Origin: a virus
Length of the DNA: 41,338 bases
Strand: one strand, 5' to 3'
IMG/VR virus record: IMGVR_UViG_3300036850_000081
Coordinates: 1 to 41,338 of that record
Part shown: positions 8,079-16,043 of the stretch, piece by piece
Position numbering within the stretch: position 1 is the first letter of the stretch
How the letters are laid out: each line of letters begins with the position of its first letter
Made by a program: the position numbers and the translations under genes
The notes under the pieces: model-generated
What the model saw: only the letters and a program-made list of their open reading frames with translations
Databases searched by the model: none
What the model was told of the DNA's origin: nothing

Positions 8079-9425
8079 ATGACGTACCGTAGAAGCCGGT
8101 TTCGTCGGCCCGATGGCACGCTCCCGCCGCTGGCGGGCTGCGACCCGGTTGGCGAGGCCTCCCTGAAGGACAAGCTCAAGGAGGTCGAGGACGACCTCAG
8201 CCGGCTGCGCGAGGAGCGCGCCGAGAAGGTCAAGGACCGCGACGCCGCCAAGCAGGCGTTCGCCGGCACCGACGGCTATGACACCGACAGCGACGAGTTC
8301 AAGGCCGCCGAGGCCGCGGTGCGCGCCGTCGGCGAGATCGACGACAAGATCGCCGGCGCGCAGAGCGCGCAGGTGGGCATCCTCAAGATGCTCGGCCAGT
8401 CCGATGAGCGGGTCGCCAAGGCAAACGGCGACCCGCGTAGGCGCAACGGCGCCGAGAACCAGCCAGCGGAAGGGTGGGACTCCAAGTCGCTGTTCGATCG
8501 CGACGGGGTCAGCGAGGCGCTCGAGCGCGCCTCGGCGACCAAGGCGCGGTTCGGGTCGATCGAGCTCGGCCAGGTCGCCGACCGCGAGGCGATGAAGGCC
8601 GATATCGCCCCGACGACGAACATGCGCCGCGGCGAGTTCTACGGGGTGCTGCCCCAGCTGTTCCGGCCGCTGCGCGTCCTGGACCTGATCCCGACCGGCA
8701 CGATGGACGCCAACTCGCTCCCGTACACGCAGGAGTCCGGGTCGTTCCTGGCGGCGGAAACCACGGAGGGCGCGCCCAAGCCGGAGGACAGCGTCACCTA
8801 CACGGATGCGCTGGCGACGGCGCAGACGATCGCGGCGTGGCTGAAGATCCGCAAGCAGGCGCTGTCGGACGTCCCGGCGCTGCGGTCGATCATCGACAGC
8901 CGACTGCGCTACTCGGTGCAGCGGCGCCTGGAGGCGCAGATCCTCGCCGGCAACGGCAGCGACCCCAACATCCGCGGGATCCTGCAGACGTCGGGGATTG
9001 GCGCGGTCGACTATGACGCCGCCGAGCTGACGGCCGACCAGGTGCTGCGCGCGATCACGACGGTGCTGCTCGCCGACGCCGAGGCGACCGGCATCATCGC
9101 GCACCCGACCGACTGGCAGAACGCGCTGCTCGCCAAGGCGACCGGGGATGGCCACTACTACAGCGGCGGCCCGTTCAGCGTCACCCCGCAGGTCATGTGG
9201 GGCGTCCCGCTCGTCCCATCGGCGGCGATCGCACAGGGCACCATCCTCGTCGGCGACTTCACGATGGGCGCCCAACTGTTCATCCGCGAAGGAGTCAACG
9301 TCCTGATCAGCGACTCCGACCAGGACGACTTCATCCGCAACCGCGCAACTCTCCTCGGCGAGATGCGGGCCGCGCTGGCGGTCTGGCGTCCCGCGGCGTT
9401 CGCGACCGTCGACCTCACCGCCTAG
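8079..9425 (+). CDS. Major capsid protein (HK97 fold)
   Basis: 448 residues; GAAGGAGGGA lies about 10 bases before ATG 8079. Residues about 28-120 are a charged coiled coil (LKDKLKEVEDDLSRLREERA) that acts as the internal scaffold (delta) domain removed by the protease upstream. The mature part begins around residue 180 and shows MRRGEFYGVLPQLFRPLRVLD, VTYTDALATAQTIAAWLKI, ILAGNGSDPNIRGIL, IIAHPTDWQNAL and GVNVLISDSDQDDFIRN. These are the P-domain, A-domain and E-loop style segments of HK97-like capsid proteins. Length and neighbours fit. Confidence 0.93.
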   Translation: MTYRRSRFRRPDGTLPPLAGCDPVGEASLKDKLKEVEDDLSRLREERAEKVKDRDAAKQAFAGTDGYDTDSDEFKAAEAAVRAVGEIDDKIAGAQSAQVGILKMLGQSDERVAKANGDPRRRNGAENQPAEGWDSKSLFDRDGVSEALERASATKARFGSIELGQVADREAMKADIAPTTNMRRGEFYGVLPQLFRPLRVLDLIPTGTMDANSLPYTQESGSFLAAETTEGAPKPEDSVTYTDALATAQTIAAWLKIRKQALSDVPALRSIIDSRLRYSVQRRLEAQILAGNGSDPNIRGILQTSGIGAVDYDAAELTADQVLRAITTVLLADAEATGIIAHPTDWQNALLAKATGDGHYYSGGPFSVTPQVMWGVPLVPSAAIAQGTILVGDFTMGAQLFIREGVNVLISDSDQDDFIRNRATLLGEMRAALAVWRPAAFATVDLTA

Positions 9426-9442
9426 AGGGAGGGGCCACACGA

Positions 9443-9814
9443 ATGAGCCCGCTCGACCGGCAAGGCAACTACTACGCCGACGAGGTGCTGCGCGCGGACG
9501 CCGCGGTGGCGTCCGCCGCGCGAACGACGACCGCCACCGGCACGGCGTTCAACGTCGACAACGCCGAATCGTTCGAGGCGTTCCTCAGCATCACGGCGGC
9601 GTCGGGGACCACCCCGACGCTCGACGTGGTCCTGGAGACGACCGTCAACGGCGTCGACTGGTACGAGGTCGACGCTTTCGCGCAGAAGACTGGCGTCGAC
9701 GAGGACGCGCGCGCGTTCGGGCCCCTCGGCGACCAGGCCCGCTGGAAGTGGACGATCGGCGGCACGGACACCCCGACGTTCACGTTCAGCATCGCCGTCG
9801 ACGAGAAAACCTGA
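9443..9814 (+). CDS. Probable capsid decoration / minor head protein
   Basis: 123 residues from ATG 9443 with GAGGGAGGGG upstream; longer starts would overlap the capsid gene in another frame. A beta-strand-rich single domain: FEAFLSITAASGTTPTLDVVLETTVNGVDWYEVD, then RWKWTIGGTDTPTFTFSI. Small beta-sandwich proteins right after the capsid gene commonly decorate the shell. No family is recognised with certainty. Confidence 0.5.
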   Translation: MSPLDRQGNYYADEVLRADAAVASAARTTTATGTAFNVDNAESFEAFLSITAASGTTPTLDVVLETTVNGVDWYEVDAFAQKTGVDEDARAFGPLGDQARWKWTIGGTDTPTFTFSIAVDEKT

Positions 9815-9836
9815 CCCCGAAGGAGACCCACTTACC

Positions 9837-10022
9837 ATGAGCCCGTTCTACGAATCAGGCGATCTCCCGATCGCCACGGAGGATGTGGTCGTCCACGACG
9901 ACGCGCTGGGCATCAACCGCAAGATCATCGCGGGGACCCAGGTACCCCCGGATCTGATCGACGCCTACGAGAAGGCGACCGCGCCGAAGTCGTCCAAGAA
10001 GGCGTCGGACGCCGAGAAGTAG
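9837..10022 (+). CDS. Small hypothetical head-region protein
   Basis: 61 residues; AAGGAG precedes ATG 9837. MSPFYESGDLPIATEDVV and an IIAGTQVPPDLIDAYEKA segment are followed by a lysine-rich tail. Short proteins with this IAGTxVPxxL-like ending lie downstream of capsid genes in many actinophages; role unknown. Confidence 0.55.
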   Translation: MSPFYESGDLPIATEDVVVHDDALGINRKIIAGTQVPPDLIDAYEKATAPKSSKKASDAEK

Positions 10023-10028
10023 GACTCG

Positions 10029-10679
10029 ATGCAGGCCGTCGCCTCACAGAGCTTTCAGGCGACGCTGCTGGCGCCCGCCGACGTCGTCGGTCTCGGCGCG
10101 CGCATCGAGCAGCCGGTCACGCGCGCGATCGTGGCCGCGTTCGTGGCTGGCACGAAGGACCCGGTCACCGGCGTGTGGAGCGTCACGCTCGACGCGCCGG
10201 CGACCGCGGGCGACTACCAGCTGGTGTGGCGCACCAGCGACCCCGAGCCCCCCGACTACGAGGTGTTCGTCCCGCTGGTCGTAGTTGGCGCCGGCAGCGG
10301 CGGGGCTGGCGGGTGGACGCCATGGCCGCCACCGGATGTCGATCAGGTCGCCGAGCTGCTGCGCGCCCGCACCAACGTGATGGGCACCGAGCACGGCACG
10401 TTCGATGACGACACCCGCCCGACCGGCGAGCAGGTCCAGGCGATCATCACCACTGCAGTCGGGGACGTCGCCGCCCGGGTCGGCGCGGAGATCCCCGCCG
10501 ACTACCACGCCGACGCGACACGTCTGGCCGCGCTTCGTGCCGCCGCGCTGATCGAGGCGTCGGTCTTTCCCGATCAGCTGGATACCGACCGCAGCGCGCA
10601 TCGCCAGTACACCGCCATGTACCTGTCGGGGGTACAGGCGCTCGCCGCCGCGATCCCGCACGCCATGCGGCTGGCCTGA
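10029..10679 (+). CDS. Head-tail connector (adaptor) with N-terminal beta domain
   Basis: 216 residues. Residues 1-90 are a beta-sandwich-like segment (VWSVTLDAPATAGDYQLVWRT). After a Gly/Trp/Pro hinge, residues 103-216 are all-helical with the connector-1 style pattern VAELLRARTNVMGTEHGTFDDDTRPTGEQV, LRAAALIEASVFPDQ and a final helix. Adaptors of this class sit under the portal. The fused N-terminal domain is extra to the usual connector of about 110 residues. Start ATG 10029 lies 6 bases after the previous stop with little Shine-Dalgarno, so coupling is likely. Confidence 0.7.
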   Translation: MQAVASQSFQATLLAPADVVGLGARIEQPVTRAIVAAFVAGTKDPVTGVWSVTLDAPATAGDYQLVWRTSDPEPPDYEVFVPLVVVGAGSGGAGGWTPWPPPDVDQVAELLRARTNVMGTEHGTFDDDTRPTGEQVQAIITTAVGDVAARVGAEIPADYHADATRLAALRAAALIEASVFPDQLDTDRSAHRQYTAMYLSGVQALAAAIPHAMRLA

Positions 10680-10701
10680 GGCTTTCGGAAGGAGGATTGC
10701 G

Positions 10702-11451
10702 TTGGCGCTCGTCCGCAACACGCTCAACCACGAGATCCCGCTCACCGTCGGACAGATCGGCCCCGACGAGGAGCTCAACGTCGACACGTCGCTGCCCTAC
10801 GAGGCATCCCTGCTCGGCGCCGGCACCCTGGTGATCGTCGATCCCAGCACCCCGCCGCCGGCGCCGGCCAGCATGAACGTCGATCTGCTCGCGAAGGTGC
10901 CGTATGCGACGCCAGCGATCCCGTTCGAAGTCGACCTGAGACAGGCGAGCGGTATCGCGACGCTGGACGACAGCGGCAAACTCAAGCCCGAGCAGGCACC
11001 AATCATCGATCTCGCCAACCTCGGGTTCGACCCGGAAACCGAGAGCGAGGCCGGGGTCGCGCACGCAGCGCTGCAGACCCAGATCGACGCGAAGATCGCG
11101 GCGAGCGAGAAGGGCGCGGCCAACGGCGTGGCGACGCTCGATAGCGCCTTGAAGCTGCCCTCCAGCCAGCTGCCCAGTTCGGTGGTAAGCAGCAGCGCCA
11201 AGCAGCTCGCCGCCGTCCCGGACCTCCTCGTCGCCGGTAGCGGCATCACATACGACAGCAACGGGGTGATCGCCTCCGCCCCGGTTGTATGGCCCGACGG
11301 CGACACTGGCACCTACACGACGACTTCAGCCACGACCGACGGCGTGCTCGCCTACACGGTCACTAAGGGCGCGCTCACCTACACGCAGCCCGCGATGACC
11401 CGCAACAGCGACGGCGCCGTCACGAACCGTCCCGCGATCACGGTGGCCTGA
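10702..11451 (+). CDS. Fibre-like protein with GVATLDS...KLP repeats
   Basis: 249 residues from TTG 10702 with GGAAGGAGG about 8 bases upstream. The N-terminus (ALVRNTLNHEIPLTVG) looks like a small docking domain. The middle carries two copies of a phage-fibre motif (SGIATLDDSGKLKPEQAP and NGVATLDSALKLPSSQLP) flanking a short helical spacer. The C-terminal 45 residues are Thr-rich beta strands. The GxATLDxxxKLPxxQLP motif is widespread in tail fibres and appendages. It sits 2 bases before the spike gene, so it may be the adaptor that attaches the spike. Confidence 0.6.
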   Translation: MALVRNTLNHEIPLTVGQIGPDEELNVDTSLPYEASLLGAGTLVIVDPSTPPPAPASMNVDLLAKVPYATPAIPFEVDLRQASGIATLDDSGKLKPEQAPIIDLANLGFDPETESEAGVAHAALQTQIDAKIAASEKGAANGVATLDSALKLPSSQLPSSVVSSSAKQLAAVPDLLVAGSGITYDSNGVIASAPVVWPDGDTGTYTTTSATTDGVLAYTVTKGALTYTQPAMTRNSDGAVTNRPAITVA

Positions 11452-11452
11452 C

Positions 11453-13696
11453 ATGGGCATTCTTGACGCCCCCGGCATCAGCAAAAGAGCGTTCAACTTC
11501 GGCACGAGCTTCTTCAGCGCCGGCAGCTACGCCGGTGGCAGCAACGGGGCGGCTGGGCAGATCGCGCAGGCCATCACGGACGCGACGGCCACCATCACCG
11601 CCACCAAAGGCGCCACCGTCTACGTGCCAGCGGGGCTCTGGGACTGCGCCGGTGGCGGATCGATCTCAGGAGTGGTCGCGTCGTTGCCGCGCAACACCCT
11701 CAACTGGCTGCGCATCGTGTTCGACGACGCGGCGTACCTGCGGCTCTCCTCGAACATCCCCCGGCTGTTCGACTTCGGCAAAGTCGCCGACCACGACACC
11801 TTCAACAAGATCCTCATCGAGGGCGGCACCATCGACGTCAACAACGTCGGGGGTCGCCACCACGTCATCCTCGGCACCTACCGCGCCGCCGCGTTCCAGA
11901 CGCGCATCAACGTCAAGCATCTCTACGTCCGCGGCGTCGGCACCATCAACGTCCCGGTCGACCCGACCACCACCAACCACCGGCTGAACGTCTGGATCGC
12001 GCCCTACCACGCCGCGCTCAACGAGGCCACGCAGGACGAGGTCTCAGACGTCCACATCGAGGACTGCCGCTTCGAGGGCGGCAACCAGGGCGTTGTGATC
12101 GGCGGCTCGTGGACCGGCGGTGCGGGTGACGGCGTGAACGTCCTCGTGGACGACATCCACATCGAGCGGTGCTGGCACTCCCTGCTCACCGCTCCGACCG
12201 GAGCTTCGTCGGGCGCGAACTTCCACGTCGGCGTGCGCGGCAAGGGCGGCAGCGTCACGATCCGCGACTGTTACGGCTACGGGTCCTCCGACGTCGGCGT
12301 TGAGATCGACGCGATGAGCGACGCGAAGATCATCAACACCACCATCGAGGACTGGTGGAACGCCGCCTTCTATCACACCAACTTCCGCTCCCCGGTCGAC
12401 GTGGACGGCCAGGTCATCAAGTGGATCGACTGCAAGGGCCGACGGCTCAACGTCACCACCCAAGCCCGCGTGTTCCGCGTCGTCGCAACCGAAGACGTTC
12501 GCCTTGGAGCGGTCGAGATCCACAACGGCCAGTCCTACAAGAAGGTCAACGAGTTCGAGACCGACGGCGAATGGCTCAGCGTCGATGGCGGCACCGTCGG
12601 GCTCCGGCGGATCGAAGTCAACGGCCTGGAAGGCATCGCCCAGACCACCTACTCGTCGGCATCCAACGTCCAGCCCGTCGCGATCCGCATCAGCAACGTC
12701 GTCAACGGCGGCGTCGTGAAGCTGTGCAACCTCAAGGGCTTCCTGTCCGGCGCTCGCACGGGCAGCGGCTCGATCGACTGGCGCATGATCGCCGTCACAG
12801 GCGGCGCGCCGTATCTGGAGATCGACGGGCTCTACGTCACGAACACGATGACCGGCTTGAACGCCACCGCCAACCGCATCATCGATCTCGGGCTCGGCGG
12901 GTTCACCACCATCCGCGACGGCGTGATCCGCCGACTCATCATGGGGCCGATCAGCTCGGACAGCGGCCCGGTCGGGATCAACGTGCGCGGCACCGCCTCG
13001 CTGCAGTTCAACGGCATCCTGCGGATCTCGGAGTGCGACTTCTCGCAGGCACCGGGCGGCACGACCGACGTGTTCTTCGTCACCGGCGACGAGAACAAGA
13101 ACAAGGTCTTTTTCCACCGCAACCGCTGGCGCATCATGCCGGGCACGGTGAGGGCCGACGACCTCACCCCGCTAGACCGAGACTTCGGTCAGCCCGGAGT
13201 TCTCGCCCCGACCAGTGGACTCGGTGCCGCAACGAACGTGACATTGGTCGCCAATCAGGCGTTCCTCGCCCGGTTCGTGCCGTCGCGGGACATGACCATC
13301 ACCAAGATCGCGTTCTCCGTCACCACCGCTGCCGGTGCCGACGACGCCTGCGATGTCGGGATCTTCAGCTCCGACCTCGCCACACTTCTCGTCTCCAAGG
13401 GCGCCACGAACGGGCTGCTCAACGGCACCGGCCGCAAGGTGGTCACGGTCGCGTCGACACAGCTGCTCGCTGGTGTCGTCTACTACGCAGCGTTCAGTTG
13501 CGGAACGCTCGGCGGGTCCGCCGCCGTCGTGCAGGGCTTCAACATCAACTCCGGCAGCGTCGGGCAGCTCTTCGGAGACACCATCCCGAACCTGCTCCAA
13601 GCGATCAAGTCCACCGCGCACCCGCTCGCGACCGGCACGATCGGCTCCCCAGTCGCGACCAACGCGACGGTCCTGCTCGCCATCCGGGAGAGCTAG
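11453..13696 (+). CDS. Beta-helix tail spike / appendage protein
   Basis: 747 residues. After a short N-terminus, residues 50-570 are rich in short strands with asparagine and isoleucine ladders (FNKILIEGGTIDVNNVGG, VSDVHIEDCRFEGGNQGVVI, VDDIHIERC, GSVTIRDCYGYG), typical of a right-handed parallel beta-helix of the pectate-lyase type. Residues about 585-745 form a separate C-terminal jelly-roll-like domain (FVPSRDMTITKIAFSV, LLAGVVYYAAFSC). Such proteins bind or degrade host surface polysaccharide. No catalytic residues can be assigned. The gene lies between head connector and neck genes rather than after the baseplate, which is unusual. Confidence 0.75.
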   Translation: MGILDAPGISKRAFNFGTSFFSAGSYAGGSNGAAGQIAQAITDATATITATKGATVYVPAGLWDCAGGGSISGVVASLPRNTLNWLRIVFDDAAYLRLSSNIPRLFDFGKVADHDTFNKILIEGGTIDVNNVGGRHHVILGTYRAAAFQTRINVKHLYVRGVGTINVPVDPTTTNHRLNVWIAPYHAALNEATQDEVSDVHIEDCRFEGGNQGVVIGGSWTGGAGDGVNVLVDDIHIERCWHSLLTAPTGASSGANFHVGVRGKGGSVTIRDCYGYGSSDVGVEIDAMSDAKIINTTIEDWWNAAFYHTNFRSPVDVDGQVIKWIDCKGRRLNVTTQARVFRVVATEDVRLGAVEIHNGQSYKKVNEFETDGEWLSVDGGTVGLRRIEVNGLEGIAQTTYSSASNVQPVAIRISNVVNGGVVKLCNLKGFLSGARTGSGSIDWRMIAVTGGAPYLEIDGLYVTNTMTGLNATANRIIDLGLGGFTTIRDGVIRRLIMGPISSDSGPVGINVRGTASLQFNGILRISECDFSQAPGGTTDVFFVTGDENKNKVFFHRNRWRIMPGTVRADDLTPLDRDFGQPGVLAPTSGLGAATNVTLVANQAFLARFVPSRDMTITKIAFSVTTAAGADDACDVGIFSSDLATLLVSKGATNGLLNGTGRKVVTVASTQLLAGVVYYAAFSCGTLGGSAAVVQGFNINSGSVGQLFGDTIPNLLQAIKSTAHPLATGTIGSPVATNATVLLAIRES

Positions 13697-13734
13697 CTGC
13701 CGTGTCGGGGAACTAACGACAGTCCGCTTAAGCC

Positions 13735-13863
13735 GTGAACGTCAACCCCAACGCGGTCGTGTTCGTCGGCCTGGCTGCCTGCATCGGTGCCCTGCTCGGC
13801 CACACGATCCTCGCGCTCACGATCGCGCTGAGCGTGCTGCTCGTCCTCGCGGTCGTTCGCTGA
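13735..13863 (+). CDS. 42-residue membrane protein
   Basis: GTG 13735 opens MNVNPNAVVFVGLAACIGAL and continues with an almost unbroken hydrophobic run to a final Arg and TGA. It could span the membrane twice with a His/Gly turn in the middle (LLGHTI). No clear Shine-Dalgarno is visible. It lies between the spike and the recombinase leader. Function unknown. Confidence 0.4.
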   Translation: MNVNPNAVVFVGLAACIGALLGHTILALTIALSVLLVLAVVR

Positions 13864-13901
13864 AAGCGGCAGGCAAAACGCGCAACTCCAGCGCCTCAAA
13901 C

Positions 13902-13919
13902 GTGTCGATGTAGCGACAC
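13902..13919. other. Inverted repeat with 6-bp spacer, possible recombinase core site
   Basis: GTGTCG (13902-13907) and CGACAC (13914-13919) are perfect inverted arms around a 6-bp spacer ATGTAG. Two inverted arms around a 6-8 bp overlap region is the layout of tyrosine-recombinase core sites. It lies 63 bases upstream of the recombinase start. The arms are short, so chance is possible and identity as attP is unproven. Confidence 0.25.
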
Positions 13920-13929
13920 CACATAGAGC

Positions 13930-13981
13930 GGCCCGGCGGCGCGTCAACGCCCCGGGCCCGGCACAGGAGATGTGAGCTCCC
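13930..13981 (+). promoter_or_regulatory. Structured leader, copy A (recombinase 5' region)
   Basis: The 52 bases before ATG 13982 contain hairpin I: outer arms GGCCCGG (13930-13936) and CCGGGCC (13952-13958), a bulged C at 13937, inner arms GGCG and CGCC, and loop CGTCAA (13942-13947). A 7-base linker CGGCACA follows. Hairpin II pairs the Shine-Dalgarno GGAG (13966-13969) with CTCC (13977-13980) across 7 bases. A second copy with identical geometry lies on the minus strand at 30741-30792, with two compensatory base-pair changes in hairpin I. This suggests a conserved RNA structure controlling translation. The ligand or binding protein is unknown. No run of T follows hairpin I, so it is not a classical terminator. 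Confidence 0.65.
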
Positions 13982-14716
13982 ATGCAACCCGACCCTACCC
14001 CGGACACCGTCCGCCTGCTCGACGTCTGTGGGCGTCTACGGTCGCCGGCGACGCTGCCCGGCTTCCACGCTGGGCGCCCACCAGCCACGAAGGGCCGACG
14101 CTACCCGGCCGATCCGATCGCCGTCGAGGACATCGCCAAGCTGCTGTGGGCGATCAAGCCCGCCAGCGCCGACCGACGCCACCAGCTCTCCGCGCAGCGC
14201 CTGCGCGCGCTGATCGTGCTGCTGTGGCGCTCGGGGCTGCGCATCAGCGAGGCGCTGGCGCTCGAGGAGCGCGACCTCAACCGCGGTGACTACGCGATCA
14301 CCGTCCGGCGCGGCAAGGGCGACAAGCGGCGCATCAGCGCCATGGACGACTGGGGCTGGCACGAGCTCCAGGCCTGGCTGGACGTCCGCCAGCGCCTGCC
14401 ATTCGGTGCCGTGTTCTGCGTCCTGTCGGGGCCGACGATCGGCCAGCCCCTGTCGTCCACCGATGCTCGCCGGCAGCTGCGCGAGCTCGGAGCGGCGGCG
14501 GGGCTGCGCCGGCGGATCAACCCGCATGCCTTCCGTCACCAACACGCGGTCGAGCTGTGGCGCGAGGGCGTTGACGTGTACGCGATCCAGCGCCAGCTCG
14601 GCCACGCGCGCCTCGACGTGACCGCCGAGTACCTGCGCGGGATCGCGCCGCTCGAGCTGCTCGAGCCGATCGGACGGCGCCGTGCGCCGACGATGGCGGT
14701 GCCGCACGCCGCGTGA
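13982..14716 (+). CDS. Tyrosine recombinase / integrase, catalytic domain only
   Basis: 244 residues. The full active-site set is visible: Arg87 in SGLRISEAL, Lys112 in RRGKGDKRR, His182-x-x-Arg185 in NPHAFRH, His208 in LGHAR and the nucleophile Tyr217 in AEYLRG. Only about 45 residues precede the catalytic domain, so the usual SAM-like core-binding domain of about 100 residues is missing. It would catalyse integration, excision or another site-specific exchange. The gene sits inside the structural module, next to the spike gene, not near the repressor. It has its own leader (13930-13981), which implies separate control. An excisionase-like protein is encoded at 37274-37537. Confidence 0.85.
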   Translation: MQPDPTPDTVRLLDVCGRLRSPATLPGFHAGRPPATKGRRYPADPIAVEDIAKLLWAIKPASADRRHQLSAQRLRALIVLLWRSGLRISEALALEERDLNRGDYAITVRRGKGDKRRISAMDDWGWHELQAWLDVRQRLPFGAVFCVLSGPTIGQPLSSTDARRQLRELGAAAGLRRRINPHAFRHQHAVELWREGVDVYAIQRQLGHARLDVTAEYLRGIAPLELLEPIGRRRAPTMAVPHAA

Positions 14717-14787
14717 ACCAAATCTGGCGCCCCGACGCTGCGATGGACTAGACGCGGCGCCTGCTTTAAGAGGTGAGGGGGTCGAGC

Positions 14788-15231
14788 ATGCGGGTCGACG
14801 TCGTCGTTCGCGGCGCCGAGGAGGCCGCATCGCTGCTCGAGCGCCTCGGACGTCGGCTCGAGGACGGAACGCCTCAGCTACGCAAGCTGGTGGATCTGCT
14901 TGTGGACGCTCAGCTCGAGCGGTTCCACGGCCGCGGGCAGCGATGGCGCAAGCTCGCGAAGTCGACTCTGCGCTGGCACCGCGAGCACGGGGCCGGCACG
15001 CGGCCCTTGATCCTGACCGGCGAGCTGATGAAGTCGCTGACCGTCCGCGGCGCCCGCGGGCAGGTCGTCCGGGTCACCCCGACTTCGCTGTCGTTCGGCA
15101 CGCGCGTCTGGTATGCGCGGTTCCACCACCGCGGGGAGGGGGTGCCGCGGCGCACCGTCGTCGGCCTGACGCGGATCCAGCGCAAGCGCGTCGTCTATGA
15201 GCTGCGTCGCCTTCTCGTGGAGGACCTCTAG
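14788..15231 (+). CDS. Neck / virion morphogenesis protein
   Basis: 147 residues from ATG 14788, preceded by AGGTGAGGGGG; an in-frame GTG at 14773 is possible but lies inside that ribosome site. The N-terminal helices are followed by RPLILTGELMKSLTV, FGTRVWYARFHHRGEG and PRRTVVGL, the pattern of phage virion-morphogenesis and HK97-gp10-like tail-completion proteins. It joins connector to tail. It is the first gene of the tail block and overlaps nothing upstream. Confidence 0.7.
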   Translation: MRVDVVVRGAEEAASLLERLGRRLEDGTPQLRKLVDLLVDAQLERFHGRGQRWRKLAKSTLRWHREHGAGTRPLILTGELMKSLTVRGARGQVVRVTPTSLSFGTRVWYARFHHRGEGVPRRTVVGLTRIQRKRVVYELRRLLVEDL

Positions 15232-15855
15232 ATGCCGGATGACGTCTTCGGTGACATCATCGACGCCGACACCGTCGAGGGATACGTGCGCGACACGTTG
15301 CGGGCGTGGATCGTGGCGCACCTCGCCCACCAGGAGCGTCGCCGCGGCCTCCCGGCCCGCACGCTGCCCGAGCCCCGGTCGTGGCCGACGGTCAGCGAGT
15401 TCGACATCGAGGCGCACGAGCAGATGCCCGCGATCGTGCTCGTCTCGCCGGGCACCGCGGGCACCCCCGAGCACGACCGCGGCGTGTACCGCACCACCTG
15501 GCGCGTCGAGGTCGCGGTCGCGGTCGCTGGGAAGGACGAGACCGAGGGCCGGATGCTCGCCGCGCTGTACCTCGCCGCGATCAAGGGCGCCCTCATCCAG
15601 AACCGCACGCTCGTCGGCAACGTCGAGAACTGCCGCTGGGCCGGCCCGGACGATCACGCCTTCGGGGTCACCGAGCGCGGGGCGCAGCGCGCGATCTATG
15701 GCACGGCATTCGAGGTCACCGTCCGCGACACAGTCAGCAGCCGACTCGGACCACTCGAGCCGCCCGCCGACCCGTACGCGCCGCCCGACGCGCCCGAGAA
15801 CCCCAACGAGGCCGACATCACCGTCATCGCAACCCGGCCGGAGGACACTCCATGA
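15232..15855 (+). CDS. Probable tail terminator protein
   Basis: 207 residues, starting directly after the previous stop. N-terminal helices (YVRDTLRAWIVAHLAHQE) precede a mixed alpha/beta core (MPAIVLVSPGTAGT, YRTTWRVEVAVAVAG, AIYGTAFEVTVRDTV) and a Pro/Asp-rich tail. The position between a morphogenesis protein and the sheath, and an IVLVSPG ... VxVAVxV strand order, fit tail-terminator (gpU-like) proteins. No specific family signature is visible. Confidence 0.55.
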   Translation: MPDDVFGDIIDADTVEGYVRDTLRAWIVAHLAHQERRRGLPARTLPEPRSWPTVSEFDIEAHEQMPAIVLVSPGTAGTPEHDRGVYRTTWRVEVAVAVAGKDETEGRMLAALYLAAIKGALIQNRTLVGNVENCRWAGPDDHAFGVTERGAQRAIYGTAFEVTVRDTVSSRLGPLEPPADPYAPPDAPENPNEADITVIATRPEDTP

Positions 15856-16043
15856 GCAAGACGTTCCTGTTCGTCGGCGACCACGCAGAGACTCTCGCGT
15901 CGGGGATGCACATCGCTCCCGGTGACGCCGAGATCCCCGCATCGGCCGTCGACCCCGAAGCCGACAAGCGTCTGCTCGATGAGCGGCTGCTGATCGAGCC
16001 CGCCGCCCAGAAGGGCACGAGAGACAAGGAGAGCAGCGCATGA
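15852..16043 (+). CDS. Small protein preceding the sheath gene
   Basis: 63 residues, ATGA overlap with the upstream gene and again with the sheath gene. MSKTFLFVGDHAETLASGMH, then IPASAVDPEADKRLLDERLL and a charged tail. Short proteins of this type are common before sheath genes. Function unknown; the tight overlaps show it is expressed with its neighbours. Confidence 0.6.
   Translation: MSKTFLFVGDHAETLASGMHIAPGDAEIPASAVDPEADKRLLDERLLIEPAAQKGTRDKESSA

Noticed and set aside
14726-14761. GGCGCC arms flanking 24 bases after the recombinase, as a terminator or att core
   Set aside because: Only 6 bp, each arm is itself palindromic, the loop is long and there is no T-run; too weak to annotate.
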